Source: Ricordea florida (lineage: Eukaryota; Cnidaria; Anthozoa; Corallimorpharia; Ricordeidae). Taken from it: 64,000 nt of DNA. The stretch lies in the NCBI GenBank assembly GCA_949710005.1, contig OX453276.1, positions 2,381,701 to 2,445,700 on the forward strand, written 5' to 3'. A program made the position numbers and the translations under genes. Below the pieces are notes generated by a model. It searched no databases. It was not told the DNA's origin and saw only the letters and a program-made list of their open reading frames with translations. This document shows positions 32,880 through 40,017 of the stretch, piece after piece (the first letter of the stretch is position 1; every line of letters starts with the position of its first letter).

Positions 32880-33506
32880 ATGGAAGAACTGCGAGATAAA
32901 GTTCCTTTCCATTGCATTATAACAGGTCCGACAAATTGTGGAAAGACAAAGTACCTCATGGAGCAGCTTATAGGACCGTTCCGCAAAGTTTTTGAATACA
33001 TTGTTCTAATATGTCCGACTTATGCTAAAAATAAAACCTATCATAAATTTGCTAAAGGAGATAAACGTTTCTTAGTATTATCACCAGATTCTAGTAACAG
33101 TGATGAGATTAACGAGTTATTAACTGATTGTCAAACTTTGTTCTCTGGTACAAATACACTAATAATTTTAGATGACTGTGCTGTATCGAAAGATCTAAAG
33201 AAACGCTCGAACAAGTTTATAGATCTAGCATTCTCTGGAAGACATCATGGATTATCAGTGTGGGTTCTCACTCAGCAATTAACATCCATAGCAAAACCAT
33301 TCCGTGAAAATGTAGCTTGTGTGGTTACATTCCATAATCCATCGCAAAAGGGTATGAAGATGCTTTTCGAAGATTATGGAGGTGATTTAGAAGCTGAAAC
33401 TCGTAAAAAGTTTGTAGAAATGCTGAAAACTGAAAAATATTCGAGACTCTGTTTCTGTTTACGTTATCCATTCCAATGTTATTTGGAGATTCCTGCGGTG
33501 ATTTAA
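32880..33506 (+). CDS. Polinton 1 genome-packaging ATPase (A32/FtsK-HerA type)
   Basis: 208 residues starting MEELRDKVPFHC. The same frame is open upstream, but this ATG matches the start of the second copy at 63,154. Walker A is TGPTNCGKTK (about residues 14-22) and Walker B is TLIILDDC (about 91-98). The arginine-rich stretch SGRHHGLSVWVLTQQLTS is typical of viral packaging ATPases. It would pump DNA into the capsid. Compared with the second copy, the C-terminus differs because of a 4-bp length difference near 33,450. Confidence 0.85.
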   Translation: MEELRDKVPFHCIITGPTNCGKTKYLMEQLIGPFRKVFEYIVLICPTYAKNKTYHKFAKGDKRFLVLSPDSSNSDEINELLTDCQTLFSGTNTLIILDDCAVSKDLKKRSNKFIDLAFSGRHHGLSVWVLTQQLTSIAKPFRENVACVVTFHNPSQKGMKMLFEDYGGDLEAETRKKFVEMLKTEKYSRLCFCLRYPFQCYLEIPAVI

Positions 33507-33510
33507 AAGA
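33502..33510 (+). promoter_or_regulatory. TTTAAAAGA variant motif before the acidic small gene
   Basis: Variant of the TTTAAAGA motif, 36 bp before the ATG at 33,538. The same variant is found at the equivalent site in Polinton 2 (63,772-63,780). Confidence 0.45.
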
Positions 33511-33537
33511 ATCTATGTTTTGTTACAAAATTAAAAG

Positions 33538-34046
33538 ATGACAAGTGTTGAAGATTTTATTGAAGATGAGGTAAAAGATGATGTAAAAGATGATGATATT
33601 GAAATAAAACAAGAATCACTAGCTATTCTCGCATCTCTTGGGACTACAAAGGAATATTTAGGTGTTGAGATGAGTCTGGGTGATATCAAGAAACTCACAG
33701 AAAAAGACATTGAAAAATATTATAATCGCTACCAGGCAGTATTAGGTAAGAAAATTAGTGGTGGATTAGTAGATTCGTCTCTTCATTAGTTTCTCATGTC
33801 ATTTCTTACGTGGTTCCTGTAGATGACATCGAAGCGCTTTGTAATAACATGAAGAACGATGAGTTGGTTAATCGTGAACTGACAAACTTTGTTTGTCTCT
33901 TAGCATTAAAAGGTGGAAGATTGGTAGCACTTGCTAGTGGACTACTCCAGGTTGCTAAACACATTAGAATCAACAAAATAGAAGAAGTTTCAAGTACTAC
34001 TGAGCATAAAATACAAGAAGTTTCAAGTACTACTGAGCAAAACTGA
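33538..34046 (+). pseudogene. Acidic small Polinton protein, broken by a frameshift
   Basis: The first frame (33,538-33,789) gives an acidic start (MTSVEDFIEDEVKDDVKDDD), then SLAILASLGTTKEYLGVEMS. It hits a stop near the point where another frame continues with plausible sequence (VSHVISYVVPVDDIEALC, FVCLLALKGGRLVALASGLL) to 34,046. The second frame has only a GTG as a possible start. One reading-frame break near 33,775 is the simplest explanation. Function unknown; the second Polinton carries the start of the same gene at the window edge. Confidence 0.6.
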
Positions 34047-34068
34047 GCAGACTACTGAGAACAACTGA

Positions 34069-34076
34069 TTTAAAGA
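34069..34076 (+). promoter_or_regulatory. TTTAAAGA motif before gene at 34,097
   Basis: TTTAAAGATT lies 28 bp before the ATG. Confidence 0.55.
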
Positions 34077-34096
34077 TTATTTACTATGGGAAATAA

Positions 34097-34516
34097 ATGG
34101 ATGTTGAACAAATTACAATAGATCCCCCTCCTCCTAAAAATAAGAAAGCTGTTAAAGAGAAAGATCCTAAAAAGGTTGCTGCCGGTAAGAAACTAGCAGA
34201 ATATAACAAAAGAGCTAAAGAAGCGTTAGCTAGGGAAACAGCAAGGGAAATGAAACGTGAAGCGGAGACTAACCAGGAAGAAACTATAAATGCAGAGAGC
34301 GAATCTAAAGCATGGATTCCAGAGCTATCTTTTACTACTGTGTTATCTATTGTTGGAATAGGGTTTACAGCAGTTGACATGTTTATGAGATACTACAAAA
34401 ACAGAAAACCACCGACCACAAATATTCCTACCCAACCACCACCCCCACAGACCACTACCCAACCACCACCCACAAATATTCCTACCCAACCAACTCCAAA
34501 AATAGGAATGTCTTGA
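34097..34516 (+). CDS. Small Polinton membrane protein with Pro-rich tail
   Basis: 139 residues: a Lys-rich, probably helical N-terminal half (KKNKKAVKEKDPKKVAAGKK, AKEALARETAREMKREAE), one membrane helix at about residues 77-98 (FTTVLSIVGIGFTAVDMFM), and a tail of PPT/QPP repeats. No family recognised. It lies in the capsid module, so a minor virion or membrane role is likely (inference). Confidence 0.65.
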   Translation: MDVEQITIDPPPPKNKKAVKEKDPKKVAAGKKLAEYNKRAKEALARETAREMKREAETNQEETINAESESKAWIPELSFTTVLSIVGIGFTAVDMFMRYYKNRKPPTTNIPTQPPPPQTTTQPPPTNIPTQPTPKIGMS

Positions 34517-34525
34517 GGAAAACAG

Positions 34526-34533
34526 TTTAAAGA
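34526..34533 (+). promoter_or_regulatory. TTTAAAGA motif before gene at 34,557
   Basis: TTTAAAGATTTT lies 31 bp before the ATG. Confidence 0.55.
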
Positions 34534-34556
34534 TTTTCTCTATCGATAATAAAATC

Positions 34557-34775
34557 ATGTCAACTGAAAACAAACTTGTGAAAACAGTTACCGATTCAGC
34601 CGTCATTATCGGATTGGCTGCTGGAGTTGGATACGTAGCTAAAAAGGCTATGAAAGAATCATTCATCAACGATCCCTCCTCAAGTATTACAAACTATGCT
34701 AAATGGGTCGCTGTCCTGTCTGGTAGTATGTACCTCAAAAATTATTTAGAAGATCAAAAGATTTTGCCAACTTAA
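34557..34775 (+). CDS. 72-residue Polinton membrane protein
   Basis: Small protein with a hydrophobic helix (AVIIGLAAGVGYVAKKA, about residues 15-31) and a second weaker one near the C-terminus (WVAVLSGSMYLKNYL). No family recognised. It is supported mainly by tight spacing in the gene string and by the promoter-like motif ahead of it. Confidence 0.55.
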   Translation: MSTENKLVKTVTDSAVIIGLAAGVGYVAKKAMKESFINDPSSSITNYAKWVAVLSGSMYLKNYLEDQKILPT

Positions 34776-34778
34776 AGA
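34772..34778 (+). promoter_or_regulatory. TTAAAGA motif before gene at 34,799
   Basis: CTTAAAGATTTT, 27 bp before the ATG and overlapping the end of the previous gene. Confidence 0.5.
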
Positions 34779-34798
34779 TTTTACATATTGATCAATAA

Positions 34799-35191
34799 AT
34801 GGCGACAATAGCAATGATGATTGGTGGAGCTATATTGAATGCGACAACGTTCGTAGGTGGCTCGTATCTTGCAAAATATCTCTCAGGTGATAACACAGAT
34901 GCGGAGCGAATACGACACGACAAGGCAATAGAAAAATATCAAAAAGATTATGCTTCATACCAGGAAAAGAGGCAGAATCTCATTGATTGGCACTCTCAAC
35001 AGCAGGATGATAAACACCAAGCTTCACAAAATATTACGAATACTGATGAAGCTTTGAAATTGTATAATCAGAAACATGAACCAAAATTCTCTGATTATTA
35101 TAGACCTAGTAGCAATCAAAAGATGGGGGAGATGGCATATGTGGGTGGTGGTATGCTGGCATTGGGTTATATGGCTAGTAAATTCTTTTAG
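34799..35191 (+). CDS. 130-residue Polinton protein with terminal membrane helices
   Basis: A hydrophobic N-terminus (MATIAMMIGGAILNATTFVG), a charged helical middle (EKYQKDYASYQEKRQNLIDW) and a Gly-rich hydrophobic C-terminus (MAYVGGGMLALGYMASKFF). No family recognised. Gene order suggests a structural or membrane-associated virion part. Confidence 0.6.
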   Translation: MATIAMMIGGAILNATTFVGGSYLAKYLSGDNTDAERIRHDKAIEKYQKDYASYQEKRQNLIDWHSQQQDDKHQASQNITNTDEALKLYNQKHEPKFSDYYRPSSNQKMGEMAYVGGGMLALGYMASKFF

Positions 35192-35207
35192 GTAAGTGTG
35201 TGATCAG

Positions 35208-35215
35208 TTTAAAGA
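35208..35215 (+). promoter_or_regulatory. TTTAAAGA motif before gene at 35,246
   Basis: TTTAAAGATTTC lies 38 bp before the ATG. Confidence 0.55.
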
Positions 35216-35245
35216 TTTCTTACTGATAAGTAAAAAATTATTGCA

Positions 35246-36406
35246 ATGGAAGAAGACCCAGAAATACCAGACTTTGATGATGATAGTGATAATGAATATA
35301 TACCATTGACTAATGTTAGCCATCATACTATAGACGAAACTTCATTCATGCACAATACATATGAACATACACCTCTACTTGATGAAGAAAGTGAAGAAGA
35401 CAATAGGGCTCACGCTTTCAAAAAGATAGAAGAGAAGTTCTACAAATTCAACCCACTAGATTCACCATTCAGTGCAAGAATTGATGATGAGGGAGGGGTA
35501 TGGGTTAGATTGACTGATCAAGTTAACAATATAGAGCATTTACTTATTGACTCCAAAGGGGATTTGGTAAATTATGACAAACTTCCTGTGAAAATCAAGA
35601 GAGCAATTGGCATAGATTCCCAGAGTCTTGTTCTGAATAATAATAAACTAATTGATGATTTGAATGAAGCTAATGAACAAATTAAGGATTTAAGTAATGC
35701 ATTAAATATGACAAGATCATTCACGGATACAAGTAAATTTGAAATAGATCGATATGTTTCACTTGAGAAAGAGTTGAGAGGTATAATTGAACGACATCAA
35801 ACCAGAATCGCTGAAAGTGAGAGTTATCTAGAAACTGCAGTTAGAGAGAAGATTGATGCAAAACTATATGCAGAAACTTTACTGAATGATTTGAAAGTAT
35901 ACAAAGATGAGATTGATAAGAACAAGAAAGATTTGGTTAGCTTGAAGAAGATTGAACAAAGTCGAGATAACTTAATCAAAAAGGTTAACGCCTATGAAGA
36001 GCTAGCCAAGAATAAAATAATTTCCAATCAAGAACAAATAAGCGATCTGGAGAGACAAAATGATGAAATACGTGAAAAGATGCCTCTTCATGATCGTGTG
36101 AAGGCTATCTTCAAGAAATATGGTTTTACAGTCGTTGCTGTGATGAGTGCTGTAGGTGTTGTTATAGGTGTGATTGTCTCTAATCTAAAAAAGGGTTTGA
36201 CCAGTGTTGCAAAGGGTGTTGGTAATGGTTTGAAAGCGATTGGTAAAAAGATTGGTGAGATATTACCTGGAATGGTTGGAGCTATTGCGAGTTTTATCTT
36301 CAAAACAGTGGGGGAAGTTATTGGATTCTTAAGTAAAAATGCTTGGCTGTTGATAGTGGCTGTGGTTCTATATTTTGTGGAACAATTTAAAAAGAAGAGA
36401 CGCTAA
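35246..36406 (+). CDS. 386-residue Polinton coiled-coil membrane protein
   Basis: An acidic N-terminus (MEEDPEIPDFDDDSDNEY) is followed by a globular stretch and a long coiled coil (about residues 135-285; KKDLVSLKKIEQSRDNLIKK). The last 100 residues are strongly hydrophobic and amphipathic: FTVVAVMSAVGVVIGVIV, then KGVGNGLKAIGKKIGEILPG, a third helix and WLLIVAVVLYFVEQFKKKRR. This resembles a membrane-active virion protein, but no named family was recognised. It is followed after 8 bp by the next gene. Confidence 0.65.
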   Translation: MEEDPEIPDFDDDSDNEYIPLTNVSHHTIDETSFMHNTYEHTPLLDEESEEDNRAHAFKKIEEKFYKFNPLDSPFSARIDDEGGVWVRLTDQVNNIEHLLIDSKGDLVNYDKLPVKIKRAIGIDSQSLVLNNNKLIDDLNEANEQIKDLSNALNMTRSFTDTSKFEIDRYVSLEKELRGIIERHQTRIAESESYLETAVREKIDAKLYAETLLNDLKVYKDEIDKNKKDLVSLKKIEQSRDNLIKKVNAYEELAKNKIISNQEQISDLERQNDEIREKMPLHDRVKAIFKKYGFTVVAVMSAVGVVIGVIVSNLKKGLTSVAKGVGNGLKAIGKKIGEILPGMVGAIASFIFKTVGEVIGFLSKNAWLLIVAVVLYFVEQFKKKRR

Positions 36407-36414
36407 GTAAAAAC

Positions 36415-36801
36415 ATGAATGAGACAACGTTTCTATCTATCAATATGCTAACTCCAAAAACAAGAATTTATCTGGATCCACCATTAACCAATGTAAAAGA
36501 GATACAATTTCTATTTAGTTACATTCATCAAGCGACACATAAAAATCCTTTGTACATAATGTGTGATCTTATAGAGCCAAAGTCTTCATATTCCAATTGT
36601 TGTATCCCCGAAGGTTTAAATGAAGAACTTAAACCCTCACAACTACTAGCTGTTATTCCATCTAAAAATCTTCCTTCTTTAAGAGTTCCACAAACCAGAA
36701 ATCCGGTCAACTACTTTACTTTGTGGATTTTAGATGAAAAGGGAAGAAAGGCTGACTTAAATAACGAACCTTTCCGAATTTATTTAAAGATTTCCTGTTG
36801 A
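36415..36801 (+). CDS. 128-residue Polinton protein, possible minor capsid
   Basis: A compact, beta-rich small protein (RIYLDPPLTNVKEIQFLFSY, then VPQTRNPVNYFTLWILDEKG, ending EPFRIYLKISC). Size and pattern could suit a single jelly-roll or other small capsid protein, but this is only an inference. It starts eight bases after the previous stop without its own TTTAAAGA motif, so it may be co-transcribed. Confidence 0.55.
   Translation: MNETTFLSINMLTPKTRIYLDPPLTNVKEIQFLFSYIHQATHKNPLYIMCDLIEPKSSYSNCCIPEGLNEELKPSQLLAVIPSKNLPSLRVPQTRNPVNYFTLWILDEKGRKADLNNEPFRIYLKISC
36783..36790 (+). promoter_or_regulatory. TTTAAAGA motif before gene at 36,811
   Basis: TTTAAAGATTTC lies within the last codons of the previous gene, 28 bp before the next ATG. 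Confidence 0.5.
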
Positions 36802-36810
36802 TTAGAAATA

Positions 36811-37407
36811 ATGGAAGACTACAATAGAATTTATCCACAAGTGCCTATTAACGGGGACCCAAATAATTTCAGCCTTCAAAAATCGTGTGAAGCTCTCCAA
36901 AATCTCGAGAAGGAAATGAGGCATTATGAAAATGTTAGGAAAAAATATAATAGAGCGAGGGGGATATTTACTAAAATCAGTGTTGGTAGTGGGGTAGTTT
37001 CAGTTATCCTATCTGCAAGTGGACTGGGAACATCTCTTACTGGTTTTGGTGCTGTTGTTGGTATCCCATTGGGAGCGGTGGGAGGTATTTGTGGGGGAAT
37101 ATCAGTTGGATTCGGTGCGGCTTCTAAACGACTTTCACATAAAGTTAGTAAACACGAACAGACCGTTTCTCTGGCAAAAGCAAAAGTAAACACCATTCAC
37201 GACTTGGTTTCAAAGGCACTGAAAGATAACATCATCTCAGACCAAGAATTTTCGCTAATTTTAGCAGAGGTGGATAAGTTTGAAAAATTAAAACTCGAAA
37301 TCCGTCAAAAAGATCGGAAAGATACAGAAAAAAACTTAAATATGTCGCAGATAAGGACAGAGGTTCGTGCGGAAATTTTAAAGGAGTTAACCGGTCCCGC
37401 ACGTTGA
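36811..37407 (+). CDS. 198-residue Polinton protein with Gly-rich membrane hairpin
   Basis: Helical N-terminus (SCEALQNLEKEMRHYENVRK), then a long Gly/Ala/Val-rich double membrane helix (about residues 54-110; VGSGVVSVILSASGLGTSL and VGIPLGAVGGICGGISVGFG), then a charged helical tail. The layout recalls proteins that insert into or disrupt membranes. No family recognised. Confidence 0.6.
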   Translation: MEDYNRIYPQVPINGDPNNFSLQKSCEALQNLEKEMRHYENVRKKYNRARGIFTKISVGSGVVSVILSASGLGTSLTGFGAVVGIPLGAVGGICGGISVGFGAASKRLSHKVSKHEQTVSLAKAKVNTIHDLVSKALKDNIISDQEFSLILAEVDKFEKLKLEIRQKDRKDTEKNLNMSQIRTEVRAEILKELTGPAR

Positions 37408-37510
37408 AATTTTCATTTGAGAGAACGCCTGTAGGATGGAATTATGAGGTTGGTATTAGAAAAGAACAGTGTTGATTTAAAAACAACTTATTCTAAACAT
37501 AAAGAATAAA

Positions 37511-39131
37511 ATGTTACTCAATGATTTCAGAAATAGGTATCCAAAGGCTGATCGCGGTCAATTCGTATTTGTAGCCGATCAATATGGTGGTTACATTAGG
37601 TGGAAAGTTACTGGGACAACAATCATGTCTTATGATGACCCCACTGGCAAAACATGGACCGAAGACCTATCACCCCGTTTGAAAATACTGCTATGGAAAG
37701 ATTTAGGATTGGATGATGATGCATTGAGTTCATTCCCAAAGAGTTTAACTATGACCAAACGCTCTTACTCAATACCTGCCATTGATTTTGATGACTTTAC
37801 AAATAATATCACAAACATGCTTACCTCTTTAGATATATACGTGTCCAATACGAAGAAATTCACCGCCAAGATGCGTAACGTATTTACATCCCAAGTTGTG
37901 ACTTTCAAGTTTGGTAAACAAAGTCGAAAATGGCTGAACGCACCTGATATGAATTATTGGCCTCAACAACTGAACTTTGCAACCTCGTTCCCAGGGTCTC
38001 TCTCTCCCCGCCCCTGGGGAGAGAGAGACCCTGGGAACAAGGTTGCTGAACTTTGCAGTGTGGTGTGCTACATCTGGTTGTAGAATAAGCCCTTTCGAAA
38101 GTCTCAATTACCCCAAAGTCGTGAGTAGCTTCATTAAGTTTCATGTATATTTCACTATAAGACGAATACTGTATGAAATGAGTCTTCCCCTGCCTGATGA
38201 GCAACCTTTTGTAATAAACAACAACCCTTATAACAAAGTCGCTTATCAACGGGTGTGCGCTGAATTTAGCATCTCAAACAACTCTGACTTTAGATGGAAA
38301 GGTGGTCGAAACGGAGGTTTGGGCGATATATTCCTTGATTATGGTTCTGGATACCATGGAGCGGGTGGTGGATATCAAAATGTCCATATGGTAAGGAACT
38401 ATGATGATGAAGCTGATCAGTGGCCTGGTGAAGGTGGTAAATTCGCTGATGACGGAGGTAAGAAGGAAAATGGCGACCTCATCTCATTCATACGTAATGA
38501 TGACTTTGCCGATTACAAATATGCTTGGTTTATCCCAACAAGTGGCTATGGACTCACTAAAGCTGGACTTGGTAGATTGAATCGATCTGCTGAAGCTTTT
38601 GTTTACTGCATATTGGGAGCGCAAGTCAACACTAGAAACTCGATTTCCGGTAGTGGTGGTGGAGCGATCGAGACTCAACAAGAATTCTTAGCCCTGTTTG
38701 AGAGTAGTGTGATCGAGAATGAGATTTTGAGTTCTATCGAAAGGTATCAATTAGCTGTACAGGAAGCGAAATTACGACTTGATTTAGCTATTGCTCCTGG
38801 TGTATGGCTAATGCCTAGTAATATGATAATCAACACTGAGAGCGTGACTGGTTTTAATAACAAGTTGATGAAAGCGACTAATGATATGCGTTTTGGATTG
38901 AATAGTTCCCTAAACACTGAAGCAAAACAGGTCGGAATAAATCATAACATGGGATCTTCAAAGGTAAAGTTACCGCATAGAACTGAGATGAAACCAAAAC
39001 CCTCAACGCAACACGAAACCAATCTATTAGCAAAAACAGACTCAACTCAGCCAGACTTAACACAACACGAAACCAATCTATTAGCATTTATAATTGTCGC
39101 TGGCGGATTAGCATGGTATCTATTTCGGTAG
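37511..39131 (+). pseudogene. Large Polinton capsid-module gene broken by a 66-bp MITE
   Basis: The frame from 37,511 (MLLNDFRNRYPKADRGQFVF) is interrupted at 37,980 by a palindromic insert and resumes in another frame from about 38,056 to 39,131. The insert plus its duplication is 76 bp, which is not a multiple of three. The downstream part has Gly-rich stretches (YGSGYHGAGGGYQNVHM), a long helix (ENEILSSIERYQLAVQEAKL) and a C-terminal membrane helix (LLAFIIVAGGLAWYLF). The family was not recognised. Size and place suit a structural protein, for example a penton or spike, but that is a guess. Confidence 0.65.
37980..38045. mobile_element. 66-bp palindromic MITE with 10-bp target duplication
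   Basis: CAACCTCGTTCCCAGGGTCT... pairs with its inverse over about 30 bp per arm; only one position in the outer 12 differs. CTGAACTTTG is duplicated at 37,970-37,979 and 38,046-38,055. A 9-11 bp duplication suits Mutator-like transposition. Confidence 0.85.
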
Positions 39132-39330
39132 ATGACTGGTTTTCACGTGATTATGATTGTATGTAAATTAGTGTTCACGTGTAGAACAATAGATTACATA
39201 CTTTTACGACATAGCAACAAGCAAGTTGGAAAGTAGATTTGAAGTTTACTTTTAAAAGGCTGGTTTCTAACGTCGCTCAGGAATGTTTGTTATGTAACAC
39301 TGACTTGTGTTATATAACCTAGTGTTTTTG
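39132..39330. other. Gap between converging Polinton genes
   Basis: About 200 bp without a gene, repeating the words TGTTATGTAACAC and TGTTATATAACC. Probably shared 3' end sequence. Confidence 0.4.
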
Positions 39331-39846
39331 TTATGTCTCTTGTGTTGTGTGACACTCTATACACTTCGACTTATCTCTGTTGTGTTCGCATATACATAAC
39401 CTACAAAACCATCTTTGTTTTCCATGAATACATATTCCTTTCCCGTTGCATTCTTTACATATATACCTCACCCGTTTATGCTCACAAATACTAGAACCAT
39501 TACATTCTCTACATATGTTTCTCCTTCGATTATGAGAGCATATTTGAGATCCGTGACACTCTTTACATTGCGCCTTACATCTTTTGTGTTCACATATTTG
39601 AGACCCTCCACATAACTTACAAAACCATTTCTTTCTTCCATGAATACACTTATACTTATTATTTTTTGTTTTATCCTCAGGTCTTGGAACATTAATCTCA
39701 GATATCGGTTCATTTGGGGCGGGTTCGGGGGTGGTTATATTACCCAACGCTTCGATAAGTTGAGCTTTTTTCAATCGATAATATCCTTTAATACCCTGCT
39801 CTTTGGCAAGGACTTTCAGTTGTTTTACCGTTTGGTTCTCCATCAT
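39331..39846 (-). CDS. Cys/His-repeat protein sharing its N-terminus with the polymerase
   Basis: 172 residues from the ATG at 39,846, the mirror position of the polymerase start. The first 53 residues are the same SAP/Rho-N-like domain as in the polymerase, because both lie in the terminal repeats. After NVP the sequence switches to six repeats of C-x-H-x6-C-x2-C: CIHGRKKWFCKLC, CEHKRCKAQCKEC, CSHNRRRNICREC, CEHKRVRYICKEC, CIHGKQRWFCRLC, CEHNRDKSKCIEC. Such repeats probably bind zinc. Similar repeats occur in proteins of large DNA viruses. Role unknown; nucleic-acid binding at the termini is a fair guess. The frame is open further upstream but only from non-ATG codons. Confidence 0.75.
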   Translation of the reverse strand: MMENQTVKQLKVLAKEQGIKGYYRLKKAQLIEALGNITTPEPAPNEPISEINVPRPEDKTKNNKYKCIHGRKKWFCKLCGGSQICEHKRCKAQCKECHGSQICSHNRRRNICRECNGSSICEHKRVRYICKECNGKGICIHGKQRWFCRLCICEHNRDKSKCIECHTTQET

Positions 39847-40012
39847 TTGATCTATAATATTATTTCTTTTAACCAATCTAATTTTTTGCGCTAGGATAAG
39901 TGGGTTAGGGTGGGATTAGGGGAGGAGGAGGAGGAGATTGCGCCAGATACTTTACTAACATTTTTTAATTTTTGATCAAATTTTGCGCTAAAGTCGGCCA
40001 TATACAACTACT
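39686..40012 (-). repeat. Polinton 1 right terminal inverted repeat (327 bp)
   Basis: Inverse match of 20,592-20,918. On the + strand it reads GGGTTAGGGTGGGATTAGGG followed by a run of GGA, a strong G-quadruplex candidate. The promoter-like octamer here is altered to TTAAAAGA. Confidence 0.92.
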
Positions 40013-40017
40013 GCAGC
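40013..40017. repeat. Target-site duplication GCAGC, right copy
   Basis: Same five bases as 20,587-20,591, directly after the right terminal repeat. Confidence 0.75.

Larger units (their letters stand above)
20592..40012 (+). mobile_element. Polinton/Maverick (adintovirus-like) element 1, complete ends
   Basis: Bounded by 327-bp inverted repeats that begin AGTAGTTGTATATGG, with a 5-bp duplication outside them. Length is 19.4 kb, or about 13.3 kb without the nested Harbinger transposon. Gene content in order: DNA polymerase B (+), integrase (-, convergent), major capsid candidate, packaging ATPase, then about seven small genes (+), and a Cys/His-repeat protein (-). This is the hallmark set of self-synthesising, virus-like Polintons. 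No adenain-like maturation protease was recognised. The near identity of the two terminal repeats (two mismatches seen) suggests recent movement or gene conversion. Confidence 0.9.
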
